Shown here piece by piece: positions 35,001-46,600 of a stretch of 64,000 bases of DNA. This DNA comes from Crambe crambe (taxonomy: Eukaryota; Porifera; Demospongiae; Poecilosclerida; Crambeidae), in contig OZ004592.1 in NCBI GenBank assembly GCA_963924555.1, positions 6,448,001 through 6,512,000 on the forward strand, given 5' to 3'. Every line of letters begins with the position of its first letter. Position 1 is the first letter of the stretch. Under the pieces are notes generated by a model. The model saw only the letters and a program-made list of their open reading frames with translations. It made no database searches and was not told the origin of the DNA. The translations under genes were made by a program, and so were the position numbers.

Positions 35001-37185
35001 GCTCTGTTCCTCTACACTATGTTCTACATAAGGCAAGCCCGACGTCTCCAAGGGAAAGCGACGGCGTCAGAAAAACAAGTAACTATCGTTTGTAGCCGAC
35101 CTTATCGGTAGCTGAAGCTGGAGAAGCACCTTCCATTGTTCTAACTACTATCAGCCGTCATAGAAACAAGGCCCCGCCCAATTATTGTGACGTTTACGTA
35201 TCCTAAAATTTCCGAAAGTGCACAAATTCACGGAAAAGCGTGAAAAACCAGCACATGCGCAAACAGTGGATACCAGGCCCTTATTTTAATAAGGCCTGGG
35301 TACGAGGCTACTGAAGCCCTTGTTACTTCTGATGCCCTGGAGGATCTAAGCATTCTCGGAAATTCATAGAATAGTACATCATGCAGGAGATTGCACTTAG
35401 CACTTCTTGATCTCGTCAAAACTTATCATGCACCCTTTATTAATTATGTGCAAACAGTGGATACCAGTGGATACCAGTGGATACCAGTCCACTCAATCCA
35501 CTGTATCCACTGGCAAGGATACCAGGCTCTCTTTTTCCCCATCCCAATAAAAAAAGGAAAAAAAGAAGCTGGGTTCGAGGCCGAGGCTAACTAGTTGTAT
35601 GCGTGCTCATACTAATAGTTCCGCAGACTCGAGATTGTGTCATGTTGTGTTCATGTTGGAGAACATATTTTCTGCTGGCTATAGTAATCCAGTGAATCCA
35701 GTGGTTCCATGTGATGTGTAGGTCATCAACAGACTCTTTGTTATGCCACGATGCATTTGTCCATTCCAGACTTTCTTTTGTGTGGAACTAATTCCAGCCT
35801 TAATTTTTTGGAAAGGATTAATTTTATTAATTAAATTCCCTCCCACGTCACTGGGAAGCCACCCATGTGTAGGAAGCATGTTAGCAATTGAAATAGTGTG
35901 TCCCTGCAGATGCGACATTTCAAAAGCACACAAGATATTTCTTTCCTTGAGTCAGATGACAGTATCGCATAAGGAAGTGGGACCATCTGGTCAGCATGTG
36001 GATGTGCAGTCTTAATAATCACGTTATTAACACACATGCATGAATCTAATTGTACTTACACGTGGTGGTATGTTGAAATGATCAGGTTATCCATTGGGAA
36101 CATGACATGTTTGATACCTTAATGATAGAGCTTTTTCATGAGCTACTGCTATAGCATCCTTCCATAGTACAGCATTATTAATTGGTTCTAAATAGGTATC
36201 AAAGAACCCACGCTGGGGAGTCAATCAAAACATGTCAACTTGAAAATTAACACATTCCTACTACAAACAAACTGTCGGTTATTTTGAAACATTGGTAGAT
36301 TGTATAGACTGTAACTCATCCACATTCTCTGCATGCACACATGCACACTCCTCTTACCTCCCCCCTCCCCTCTCCTCCCTCCCCCTCCCCCTCCCCTCTC
36401 CTCCCTCCCCCTCCCCCCTCCCCTCTCCTCCCTCCCCCTCCCCCCTCTCCTCCCTCCCTCCCCCCCTCTCTCCTCTCCTCCCTCCCTCCCCCTCTCTCCT
36501 CTCCTCCCTCCCCCTCTCTCCTCTCCTCCCACCCTCCCTTCCCAGTTGAAAAGCCTAATCTGGAACACTACGTCTTCATGAGAGCCCTTGAACAGAGGAA
36601 GAAAATTATCGTTGATCCAGAGTGAGTTGAATTAGAGTATTAACTGGAAGTAATTAGCCACTTTTGTGAAGCCCCCTATGCTCAAACCCTGTCTTTGTGG
36701 TTTGTGCTGAAGCCAATATTCTTTGCAAATGTCTTCCTTCCTTTTTACCACATCTTCTTTTAAAATCTGTGCTGTTGCTATAGTAATCTATTATAGCACT
36801 TTTGGACTTTTTTGAAGTCAATCTTCAGTTACCAGGACTGATCATAACATAAATTGTATGTTATTTGACCCTTGAAAATAACTATTTTGTATGCACCTTT
36901 TGTTACTAATGGGCACATGTAGCGCATGACCCTGTCCTTAACTGTGAGGTTAATTGGGTTCAGTTATGTTCATTAAACCTTGTACTTGTTAGTTAAACCA
37001 TATTTGGATGCATGGGATAAGGATGCATGGTTCATTCTAGCTATGTCAGTGTATCTATTTTATTCATATGCAGTGAAGATGGTGTCAATAGAGAAGCAGT
37101 GGACCTGTTACCTGGCAACCAATATATCCTCCGCTATCATCCAATTTCCTCTCTAATCAAGTCAGGGGCTGCCAAACTTATATAA
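32092..37185 (+). CDS. GINS4: GINS complex subunit 4, Sld5 (231 aa)
   Basis: Seven exons: 32092-32208, 32281-32367, 32963-33022, 33170-33223, 33283-33472, 36546-36621 and 37074-37185; phases close to 231 aa (human 223). Conserved blocks are AWINEKFAPDLLEHKTDIVD, MEENLSHV, RVKYVICSYLRTRLKK, LSPEELAYAKEYAD, LRHMPANFQKID, KPNLEHYVFMRALEQRKKI and the C-terminal LRYHPISSLIKSGAAKLI. GINS joins MCM2-7 and CDC45 to form the CMG replicative helicase in the nucleus. Intron 4 uses a GC donor (AAA|GCAAGT at 33224). Intron 5 is about 3.1 kb, very long for this locus, and full of repeats and a TIR element. Confidence 0.94.
32390..32940. repeat. Complex intronic repeat with direct and inverted copies
   Basis: This part of GINS4 intron 2 has two direct copies of about 75 bp (about 32593-32669 and 32745-32820), each with AAGCCCTTTGGCC, a variable base, then ACAACCCTAGCCTTGGAGTTAC. 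They are flanked by GGTCCGG-rich segments in opposite orientation: TTTGGTCCGGCC near 32510 and GGCCGGACCAAA near 32918. This looks like a small non-autonomous element. No target duplication could be fixed. Confidence 0.5.
33541..33720. repeat. Minisatellite, five perfect-length 36-bp units
   Basis: Five head-to-tail 36-bp units (start AATGTATTAACCCCTCTTGA; a few C/T changes) lie in GINS4 intron 5. Because 36 is a multiple of three, both strands show open frames with a 12-residue repeat. These are by-products of the array and not genes. Confidence 0.95.
34325..34456. repeat. Cluster of ACAGTACAGTG-like and TACTAGTAGTACACTGTA repeats
   Basis: Short direct and inverted copies of CAGTACAGTG and GTTCATACTAGTAGTACACT recur at least four times over about 130 bp in GINS4 intron 5. 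No coding or transposon-end evidence is seen. Confidence 0.6.
34554..35310. mobile_element. 757-bp TIR element with 9-bp target duplication, Mutator-like MITE candidate
   Basis: About 60-bp terminal inverted repeats start TAGCCTCGTACCCAGGCC at both ends (34554 inward; 35310 inward on the minus strand). They differ by a 3-nt indel and a few substitutions. Each TIR can itself fold (AGGCCTTATT opposite AATAAGGGCCT). The 9-bp direct repeat CTGAAGCCC flanks the element at 34545-34553 and 35311-35319, a clean target site duplication. No transposase frame is visible inside. The 9-bp duplication and long TIRs suggest a Mutator-like non-autonomous element; the superfamily is inference. It sits in GINS4 intron 5. 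Confidence 0.8.
35445..35592. mobile_element. Degenerate partial copy of the same TIR family
   Basis: GTGCAAACAGTGGATACCAG near 35446, followed by three tandem GGATACCAGT units, matches the inner part of the right TIR of the 34554 element. The segment at about 35516-35592 (GGATACCAGG, later CTGGGTTCGAGG and GAGGCTA) resembles that TIR through to its terminal CTA. The copy is rearranged and only one end is recognisable. Confidence 0.5.
36349..36544. repeat. Pyrimidine-rich low-complexity tract (CCCTCC)n
   Basis: Nearly 200 bp of only C and T on the plus strand lie directly before the acceptor of GINS4 exon 6 at 36546. It acts at least as an extreme polypyrimidine tract. Pro/Ser/Leu frames through it are artefacts. 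Confidence 0.9.
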
Positions 37186-38217
37186 ATCATTAGTGGCCAG
37201 ATGATTTTTGTAACAAAATCATTCACTTTTTCTTGAGAAAGGGTGCATTTGTAATCTAATAAACATTCCAGGTGGTACCATTATATCTGTGCAAAGCAAT
37301 TTTGCTAGGTTTCCCCATTACAATGGGAAGCATTAGTAATGTCATCTCAGGGTTCATTATTAGAAAATTGTGCAGATAGATACAAATATAATTATGGGGG
37401 TGGGGCATCATTTTTTTAATGGTCAGCTAGCTGTAAGAACAGTAAAATTTGCAAATCCCCCCTCTCACCCCCCCCCCCCCCCCCAAGTTCAGCAAGGCAG
37501 TATTTCCAATTTTGAATCTGTTCCTTTTTTCAAATTCCTGCTTCGAACCTTGGTATCTCAGCCTATTTCCATAAGCCATATAGACTAGCTTGTGGTTTTA
37601 CAAATGCAATTGTACTTGTTCAGTACTTCCTTGGTTTTATAAGGCATCTTTGAATGGAGGTGAGCAAACTTTGTTCCTGTTACTTTAAGGCTGCTAAACT
37701 CTCTTCCAAGTATAGCCTTAAACTTTAAGTTATGAAATTAAAGTAGGTGACAATACTGTAAGTAGAATTGAAGTATTAATATCATTGTATCATATTACTT
37801 GCATAGTGCTGCCATTGTTCTCTCAAGCATTCCATGGGGCCAAATGAAGCAGTTGCCTTAGCATAGTGTGTGATATTGCTTTAGGGGCCTCTGTTTATCT
37901 TCACACCTTGATTAGTTTGGATTGTAAAGAAGTTTGATTAGAATCCTACCACACTTGCATGCAAAATTAGCCTTGATTAATTGACCACAGCACTACTAGC
38001 AAGTAAGCAGGTGTTTTAAAAAGTTAAAGTGAATAGAGTGATTATTTTCCGAGTATAATACAGGTGAGAGGTAAATCCAAAGTCATGAAAACAAAAACAA
38101 AAAATGATACAAAACATTAAAGTGTGCTCTCATTGATTTGTGGGGATGGAGGGTTCCTTAGTGACACTTCATGGGGGAAAGTTGTTAGAATTGACAAAAA
38201 TTAACACACATTTTTTG
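37186..38217. other. Intergenic region between GINS4 and the PPP1R3-like gene
   Basis: AT-rich convergent intergenic DNA with a poly(C) run at about 37468-37484. I see no gene, tRNA or clear element in it; the 37370 frame crosses the poly(C) run and lacks any support. Confidence 0.6.
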
Positions 38218-39240
38218 CTAGAGTTTTGATAGCACTGTGTAATTTTTCCCTCGGTTGTTGTCCCAGTACTCTTTGTCCAATGTTCTATAGCGAATAGCAA
38301 AACTCACATCGTCCCCATTAATGGGAAGCTCGAATGCAAATCTGTCTGTGTCTCCATCATTGGAGCAAAAAACACAACTTGTTTCGTGGCTGCTTCTCCA
38401 ATTGTCATGTGTCCATCTGATGGTGACTTCTTTTTCATATGCCTTATTCAATACCCGGACAATCCCGTGAAGGGATCGGGGTTCTTCTCGGACGCTTTCT
38501 AGGGCAACATAGTCTGTTTTGATTCGGTCAAAAAAATCTGGCTCTAAACTGGGCTGAGAGAAGGCGAAGACATGCCGATGGTTAATTGAGGGTTTTGTGG
38601 GTGAATTCTGTCTTTTGGTGTTTCTAGGTGATCCATTTCTTGGCAGCGACCCTGTGGATAATGTATTTCCACTGGACTGTCTGGGTGTAGAGGGTGATTT
38701 ACTAGGGGCTCCTAATATTAGCGGTCGACTACTGAGAATATCTTCTTGATCATCATACGGAACTATTTTGTTTGCAGTATATGAAGAATCCTTAAGAGTC
38801 AGTTGGTGTACAGCTTCAACCAAAGGCAGTCCTTGACTATCTGCAAATCTCACACTCTTTGTTTTCCTCAGTGGGGGTTTGGAAGAGAGAGCAGATTTGA
38901 TTGGGTCCCGAATTATGTTGGGTAGGGAACGAGATTTCTTGAAGAGTAACTGATTATGATTATTCTCTCTGTACAGGTCTCCGTCCAGGTAAGTAAAAGC
39001 TCCAGTAGGACTAGTGCTGAGTCTCTGAATTTCAGCTGCTATATCCTCCAAAGTACTTATAGGACGACGACCTTCCACGGGCGCGCTGCTCGCACTCGAA
39101 CTTCGGTTAACTTCCATAGCAGAAGACATGTCGGAGTTTCTTCTGGTCGTTCTGTTAAAGTATGGGCAATGTCCACCGAATGAAGAAGGATGCTGTTGTG
39201 CGTGTGCAACTAGAGCCATATCTTTATCACTTTGACTCAT
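38218..39240 (-). CDS. Protein phosphatase 1 regulatory subunit 3-like, glycogen targeting (340 aa)
   Basis: Intronless frame. Residues 128-132 (KSVRF, followed by ADSQGLPL) are the RVxF motif that docks on the PP1 catalytic subunit. Residues about 233-338 form a CBM21 carbohydrate-binding module: PDFFDRIKTDYVALESV, GIVRVLNKAYEKEVTIRWT and FAIRYRTLDKEYWDNNRGKN. The rest is Ser/Pro-rich and probably disordered and phosphorylated. By family, it brings PP1 to glycogen to dephosphorylate glycogen synthase and phosphorylase. The exact vertebrate paralogue (PPP1R3A-G) cannot be fixed, so no symbol is given. The absence of introns resembles vertebrate PPP1R3 genes. Confidence 0.92.
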   Translation of the reverse strand: MSQSDKDMALVAHAQQHPSSFGGHCPYFNRTTRRNSDMSSAMEVNRSSSASSAPVEGRRPISTLEDIAAEIQRLSTSPTGAFTYLDGDLYRENNHNQLLFKKSRSLPNIIRDPIKSALSSKPPLRKTKSVRFADSQGLPLVEAVHQLTLKDSSYTANKIVPYDDQEDILSSRPLILGAPSKSPSTPRQSSGNTLSTGSLPRNGSPRNTKRQNSPTKPSINHRHVFAFSQPSLEPDFFDRIKTDYVALESVREEPRSLHGIVRVLNKAYEKEVTIRWTHDNWRSSHETSCVFCSNDGDTDRFAFELPINGDDVSFAIRYRTLDKEYWDNNRGKNYTVLSKL

Positions 39241-39519
39241 GAAGTCTTTAAACCTTCTATTTCAAAAACACTGATAACGAACGTTGGAGACTACGAACTG
39301 TAACTTCACTTGCATGAAATACCAACAATAGTCGTGGTCTACACGCTTACCCACAACCGTCTCATCACTCACTCGACTCATGAACAGCCCTGCTTTCTAC
39401 AAACTTGCTGCACGTTATTAGCATGCATGCATGCATGCTCCAATCATATTGCTAGCTCATGCCGGCCGGGTCGACGTCATAATAATTGCACGTATATTTA
39501 ACCCTCGACCGCGACGAAC

Positions 39520-41628
39520 CATAGATACTATAACCTCCGGACACGGGATTGGAAACGGGCTCACGTGCGCCTATGACAACCATTGAATTGCTTGCGTGCA
39601 CTCCGCGTTGTAATTTTTGTTGACTGCACATAAAAGGAGAATAAAGACAGCACTCTGAAGCGGATGAATAGAGCGAGCCGGTAAGAAAATAATTTATCTA
39701 ATACTTTATACTACTCATTTTGATACTTAAAACAAAAATTTAAACCCTAGTTCATTAATATGGCTAGTTTTGCCGTGGTTGGTCAATTCCTGGAGAAGAA
39801 AACTGTGTGAAAGGTTTTCTGTGTTGAATTAAACTATTTTGCATTAATTTTTCCACCAAATGGTATACATAGAGATAAAGTTTGTTATAGAATGCTTTTT
39901 TCCCCCAAGACTTGAATATTACTGGGAAAAAATCTGGGTTTTGTAAGTTCAGGAGGCCATTAATGTTTGTAATTGTGTGCTCAATTTACCAGTCTGGGAG
40001 AAGTTTACTATGAAAAATAACTAGTTGATGTTGTAGCAAAATAAAAGTAGTTTTGCATGTGCATAGTTAGAGGAGTTGACTTTTAGTGTAAGCCTTAAGT
40101 TACACATCATAAATATGCTATAACCATAAACTTTAAAAACCCAATTGGGTCAACTCTGAACTAAATGCATGGTTATACTCCTACCTGTAATGATTTTTAT
40201 TATTACATTTTATTATATATATAGTGGCTAAAGGAAGAGTTTCTTGTCTATTTGGATGGAGTATAAAAGCAATGAAAGGGTTTTCCAAAGTTGAGAAAAA
40301 GAAAATGCTCCTTAGCCCTGAGACCTTGCTGGGTTTGAAAATGACAGGTAGCTAGCTAGCTAGAGCTTCTTGTTAGCTTGCTAATATTCTATTATCATTA
40401 ATGGAATATTCTGTTTTCCATTGATGGAGTGAAAAAAAATTTTTTGAGTGAGCACCTTTGCCAGGATCCACTGAAAAGTTTTGTGGGTGCCAGCGACAAA
40501 GAGGTGGAACTCATGATAATCCTAGTGTCAAGGAATTTATCAACAACACTCAAGCACTATGGGTGATTAATACATTTTGCAGAGGTCCAGTTAGAGGCAA
40601 TTGCAGGGCTCACAGTTCCAAGCCTGATTTAGAAAAAGAAAATGCAAAGTGGAGAATGATTTCCAAACATGAATGAATCATTATAATATATTCAGAAAAA
40701 ATATGCATGCTGCATGAATTCTTGATTTATTGGTGATGAGGACCTTTAGAATGTTGGAGGGACTTCTGCTTAAAGTTTCAACCACGCATCACCAAATGAG
40801 AACTCCCTCATCTTGATCCACCCTTCAATGATCATTTTCAGCAACTCCTTCCCAATTTCGACATTCATCTTAATATATAGACCAATTCATTACTTCTCCC
40901 ATGATTTCATCTTTTTTCTACATGACATTTCTTAATTGCTCCTACAATAGTATACCATGGACTCTGTCCTTCACAGTTCTATATATGTATCCAGCAGCAT
41001 ACCTCAAAGTGGCTCTTGATAAGAGAAAGGACATGCTGCTGTAACAGTAGATCCCCCATATGTTCACCTAAAAAAAAAAATCAGATGATATTCTGGAAGA
41101 TGGGAAATTCATCACATTTTCTTCCACATTAAGATGAATTCATCCGATGAACAAATGCTATAATTATAAACTCCCACCTTTGTTTACAGCTGACTTTAAA
41201 TAGTCAGAGCTGTTTCAAGTTTGCTAGCTGCAAGAGAGTTATATGCATGGTGCCTGGACTGCAGGAATGAATGTCAGCTTTCAAGTTTTGCTTTAATCCA
41301 TAGCAGAGATGCAGAAGCATCTGATGAAGGAATTTTAAACCCATTAGCTACCTTCTTTTACTGCCTGAATTAATATCTCAGACTCACTGAGAGGGGCCTA
41401 AAAAGTGAATTACATAGCTGGATTTAAGGTTACAATCTTTAATTTACTATGCTTACTTGTAGTTGAAGACGTTTCTTCCTATAGCTTCAGCCATTATTTG
41501 CGAAATACTTGCCTTCACTACTGTTTGGCAACGTCTTTGCTGACTCAGCAAACAACGCGGATTGTATTCTAAAATCTCGCGCGAACCACCCGTTTCCAAT
41601 CCCGTGTCCGGAGGTTATAGTATCTATG
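39520..41628 (+). mobile_element. Decayed P-element-like DNA transposon (2.1 kb, 40-bp TIRs, 7-bp TSD)
   Basis: A perfect 40-bp inverted repeat occurs at 39520-39559 and 41589-41628, starting CATAGATACTATAACCTCCG at each end. The direct repeat GACGAAC flanks it at 39513-39519 and 41629-41635. CA...TG ends and a 7-bp duplication fit the P superfamily (7-8 bp). Inside are remnants of a transposase C-terminal region (see next entry). The element separates the 5' ends of the PPP1R3-like and SLC35A genes, so it inserted into their shared upstream region. Identical TIRs suggest that it is fairly young despite broken coding. Confidence 0.85.
40225..40676 (+). pseudogene. Transposase remnant, P/THAP9-like C-terminal region, frameshifted
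   Basis: An exon-like block at 40225-40347 reads WLKEEFLVYLDG in one frame, then FSKVEKKKMLLSPETLLGLK in another, before a GTAGCT donor. A second block at about 40443-40676 reads LSEHLCQDPLKSF and, after a frame change, GCQRQRGGTHDNPSVKEF and VRGNCR. The order Trp...LLSxET...GL then CQDPL.-.F.G.QR..GG..DNP is that of the C-terminal part of P/THAP9-type transposases. At least two frameshifts and the missing N-terminal part make it non-functional. Confidence 0.65.
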
Positions 41629-41794
41629 GACGAACTTACTTAACGTTAACTCGCGCGCGCATTATGGCGAGGGCGCGGTTAGGGCGTGGCTAAAACATCA
41701 AAGAAAGCTGGCAAGGACACTCTTGAGTGAGTTATAGCTAGATGGTTATATAATTCACTTCATGTTGTGAGCTATAGCTCCCACAAACTGCTTG

Positions 41795-43556
41795 ATGTCT
41801 GATGCTGATGCTGTTGAGTCTCCTCTTAAAAGTCCTCCTGAAGTCTCCAAAGCAAGTGTAGAATCAACTGAGAAGGCAAAAAAAGAATCTCATGAAATGC
41901 CAGTTGGAGGCTGGCTATCAAGGAATATAAAATATTTCAGCCTTATCATACTAGTGGCCCAGAACAGTGCATTAGTCCTGACCCTTCGTTATTCAAGAGT
42001 GTCTACAGATGGAAAGAAACTGTATTTATCCTCCACTGCAGTAGTTTTGACAGAACTGGTGAAGTTTATTATTTGTCTCTCCGTACTCTTTCACAACTCC
42101 AAATACAATGTCAGAATGACCATGAACTTGCTCTATGTAGAGATCATAGAAAAAATTACGGAGACAGCCAAGGTGTCTGTGCCATCAATACTTTACACAA
42201 TTCAAAACAACCTTCTCTTTGTGGCCCTCTCTTACCTGAATGCAGTGACTTTCCAAGTAAATAATTTTAAAATGTGGTAGAATTCAAGTATCAAGCAAAA
42301 TAAGTAATTTTGCTTGATGACACATTAATGATGCATCACACCAACTCTTATTTTCATTTTCAGGTAACTTATCAGCTGAAGATTCTCACCACTGCCTTAT
42401 TTTCTGTTTTCCTTCTCAAAAAAAGTTTGACTGGACTGAAATGGTTATCCCTTGTCATCTTGATGATTGCTGTTGTGCTTGTACAAGTAAGGAAAGTAGT
42501 TAATATAAATAAGGGTGGATATTAAGCTGTGAAGTTAGGCTCCTGGATCAAAGAAATATCAACATTAATTAGCAAGTAATAAGGGTTTTGGCTTACAAAA
42601 TGCCAACATGAACAGTGTCCTTCCCCTCAATTTCACACAGTGGCCGTCTGATTCTAACAACGCGACTAGTTTTGGCGATTATATCTCCTTGGTGGGGTTA
42701 GGAGCTGTGCTTCTGGCGTGCATCTCTAGTGGGTTCAGTGGTGTGTACATAGAGATGATCCTGAAGCAGTCTGACACTTCCATGTGGATAAGGAACATTC
42801 AATTATGTGAGTGGCTGGAGTCAGCAATTATGAAGGTATACCAAGATTCATTGACCAAAAGGTCTCCCAGTGAGGGTGGTGCATTAAGGATCTTGACATT
42901 CTTGTGGCGATTAAAATACAATACATTGTAAAATGGGCCCATCAGAGTGGTGTTGCACCTCTTTAACACCCTTTGGGGAGAACCCTGCTTTATAGGTTGC
43001 TTAGGTTGTGAGGCTACAAGTTTATGCTACTACAATTAAGTACCTCACTATTTTCAAGACGCTTACTATCATCTTGCAGCCCTCCTTAGTTTTTTTGTTG
43101 GAGTGTTTGGCATTTGTGTCACAGACTGGAAAGCTATCAGAGAAGATGGTTTCTTCCAAGGCTACACATATATTGTCTTCCTTGTCATACTACTACAGGT
43201 GAGCCAACTTCTGTATGCAAGATAATTCTTTACTTTCTTTCCTTTTAAGGCACTTGGTGGTCTGATTGTAGCTGTTGTTATGAAATATGCTGATAACATT
43301 CTCAAAGGGTTTGCCACTTCTATATCTATCGTCTTGTCTTCAGTCATATCTTTCTTTGTCCTTAATGATTTAAAACCTTCATGGTGAGTATGTTATTATA
43401 AATGCAGTGTCACCCACCCCTCAAAATCATGTTCTCTGTAGGCACTTTCTCACTGGGACCATGTTGGTCTTAACAGCAACTTTCATGTATAGCAAAGCTC
43501 CTGCAAAGCATCCACAACTCCCTCTAGCTGAAGCACCAAAAAACCATAAGAGCTAG
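41795..43556 (+). CDS. Nucleotide-sugar transporter, SLC35A2/A3 type (391 aa)
   Basis: Six exons: 41795-42256, 42364-42486, 42584-42806, 43080-43198, 43250-43383 and 43442-43556; phases close. After an about 45-residue cytosolic N-terminus, ten hydrophobic segments are expected. Signatures are [79 protein letters not shown] and [20 protein letters not shown]. These define the SLC35A family of Golgi UDP-GlcNAc/UDP-Gal antiporters that exchange with UMP. SLC35A3 fits slightly better than SLC35A2, but the substrate cannot be fixed from sequence. The luminal loop in exon 3 has Asn sites (NATS). The acceptor of exon 3 (AAG at 42581-42583) is weak and less certain. Confidence 0.9.
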
Positions 43557-43669
43557 TATTAATGCGTTTATTACATTGATGACCAATTCCAACCGGAAGA
43601 AAACAATTCCGCGCTTGTAGGGCCAGGGATATTTTGACTGACTAGTTCAATTCACTGGGGTAGAATAAG

Positions 43670-46600
43670 ATGACTGACGAGTTGAAAGTGGGGAGCAGGG
43701 TGGTGGTCAAAGATAAAAATTTGGAGGGAACGGTGAAGTTTATTGGAACGACTTTGTTTGCCCCCGGCAAGTGGATTGGTGTAGAGTTGGACGACCCCAA
43801 GGGCAAGAACAACGGAGTGGTGCAGGGAAAAACTTATTTCCAGTGTGAAGATAATCATGGACTGATGGTCCGGCAGAACCAACTACAGGTAACTCTTTCC
43901 CAAGATACACTATCACTTTTTTACTGAATAGAATGTTTTTAAAGGTACTCCCTGAGCCAAAACAAACAGCTCCTTCTCAGTTTGTTTCACGCATCCCGGG
44001 TCCTTCCCATTCTGGTATTCCCACCCCTTCTTCCAAGCGGCCATCTTCCGGGGGGAAAAGACCATCACCTCAAGGCCCTTCCACTTCCTCTTCACCAAAA
44101 CAAGGGAAAAATGCTCCCCCCGCCACCCGCCTCCAATTTCAAGGATCTCCGCAAGTGGGAAGGAAAGACAAAGAACAAGTATGTACTATTTGAGACTTCT
44201 TTAATTGATTTTTATATATCTACAAGGTTGTTGTGGCACCAGAAAGTAGCAAGCCAAAGGAAGTTAGTGGTAATGTGGCTGCAGCTGGAATTGGGGAGGC
44301 CCCCGTTCCTGATGAGGTAACGGATCTGAACCAGCGTCTTACAATCCTTCAAGCTAAACGAGCAGATGATAAGGCACGCATAAAAGAGCTGGAGAAATAT
44401 AAAGCCCAATATTTACAGGTACACAATTTCCATGACGATTCAGATGTGCTCTAATTGGAATATGACTATATGGTAGATGACTGAGTACAAGCAGAGATGG
44501 AGTGAATCACAAAGCGATCTTCAACAACAGCTCAAAGCAGCCATAAAGGTCGGATAAGTTATAGTATTGGTAACTTGATTTAACTGTTTGGCCAATGCAG
44601 GATGTCCGGGAGCACCAGCTGGCCAAAGAGAAGGCAGAAGAAGAGATGAGAGACTTATCAGATACAGTAGAGATGGCCACTCTGGACAAGGAGATGGCTG
44701 AGGAACGAGTAAGGCTAGACTGCTTTTCTGATTCATTTCAACTTGATCGTTTTCATTTACTCCTCTTGTAGTGTGAGAGCCTTCAACTGGAGATTGAGGC
44801 TCTGAAGGAAAGTGTAGAGGAATTGACTATTGAGTTGGAGATCATCAAACAGGAGATTAGTGAGGGTGGGGTGGAAGGAGCAGCAGCCAATGCTCAGTTC
44901 AAGCAGATGGAGCAACAGAATAGCCGGCTCAAGGAAGCGTTGGTCAGGTCAGTGGGATACAGTTAAACATCTATCATGAATTCAGCACAGAATTCATCAT
45001 CTCTCTTTATCTCTACCCCTGTAGATTGCGGGATCTCTCTGCACAGGACAAGATGGAACACCAACGTACCATCAAGGATCTCGAGAAAAATGCAGTGGAA
45101 CTGAACCAAACCAAAGAACAGAAGGACAAAATCGCTAACGAGTTACAAGTAAGTAACCAACTCTAATTCATTATGTAATCCTTGTATCTTCCTTCTTCCC
45201 TCCCTCCCTCAGGAAGCTGACTCCATCATTGACGAGCTGAAGGAGCAAGTAGATGCAGCGTTGGGTGCAGAGGAAATGGTGGAGAAGCTGACTGACACCA
45301 ACTTGGAGCTGGAGGAAAAGATGGCAGCGTTGACGGAACAGGTGACTGACTTGGAGGCCTTGCGGGACCTGAGTGAGGAACAGGAGGAGCTACGGATGGA
45401 GGTGGAGCATGACCTGAGGGAAGAGTTGGATATGACCCAGAATAACATTCGACATGTGAGAAGATGAAGCATAGATATCATTGCATGGAATTGCATCGTC
45501 TATATGATATTATGTACTATTGCTCCCTCTGCTTGTTTGTTTGTTTGCTTATTTTCAGATGGAACGGAAACTAGATGCTACTCAGGAAACCATTGTGGAT
45601 CAGCAGCAAACCATTGAAAAATTCCGCAACCTGGTCCACAACTTGAACTCTGACCTGGCAGAGCTACGCAGCAAGGGGGAGAGAGCAGCAGAAGGGAGAG
45701 AAGCAGACAGTGGAGATGGGACTCAGTCAGAGGCTGCCATGATGAACATCAATGTTCCATCCAAGTCATTTGTTAAGGCCCAGTCAAGGGTAAGTATTTT
45801 GATACCTTGCAGTGCCTAAAGCGACACTTCTTCTGTCGTATCAGACTATTGATTTCGAGTTGCGTCAACTTGAAGCAAGGCAGGCCGCTGAACACATCAA
45901 CTTGCTCATTTCCTTCATGCCCAACTCATTCCTCGTCAGTGGAGGTCAGTGTAGGTTACATCACATGACAGTCATGTAACCTTATACGTGTTGCTAGGTG
46001 ATTATGATGCCCTGCTGATCCTGATGATGCTGCCTCGGATGAGTTTCAAGGCAGAGCTGATAATTGAGCAGTTGAAGCAGCAGCACAAGTTTGATGATGC
46101 ATTGGGTTCTTTGAGTACTGTCACACCGTCCAAGGCTGACCAGCTGGCCTTCGTCAGTGTAGTCATCTACAAGCTTACAACTCTAAATATGCTCGCATGT
46201 AAAGCCAATAGGTAAAGGGTCTCCATACTAAAGGAAAGAGTTATCACCACCCCATTATACAGCATACTGAAAGAATGTGACATGCAACTGTATCGTCAGA
46301 TGGGTGGTGTCCGGGATGATCTTAACATTCATGAAAAAGCACTTGACATTTTCATTGAGTTGCTCAAGAAAGAACAGGTGCTTATCATGTGATGTGCATG
46401 TGATATGTACAGAATCTTTACCTATGCATGTAGTTGGATGACAGTGTTCCTCTCCATGGCATTGACAAAGCTATCTCTCACTTTGAGGTAAGTGTTTGTG
46501 ACAATATCTTCCACACAAGATCGATCTTTCTCCTCAGACTTTGCTCGACGGGCGATTGAAGCAGGAAGAAGGAAGCATTCTAGGATGTTCTTCTGAACTC

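Noticed and set aside
36292..36625. Pro/Ser/Leu-rich frames
   Set aside because: They translate a pyrimidine tract in front of GINS4 exon 6; only the last part (36546-36621) is coding, in the GINS4 frame.
42487..42528. Read-through extension of SLC35A exon 2
   Set aside because: The GTAAGG donor and phase-matched next exon restore the conserved transporter sequence; read-through stops quickly.
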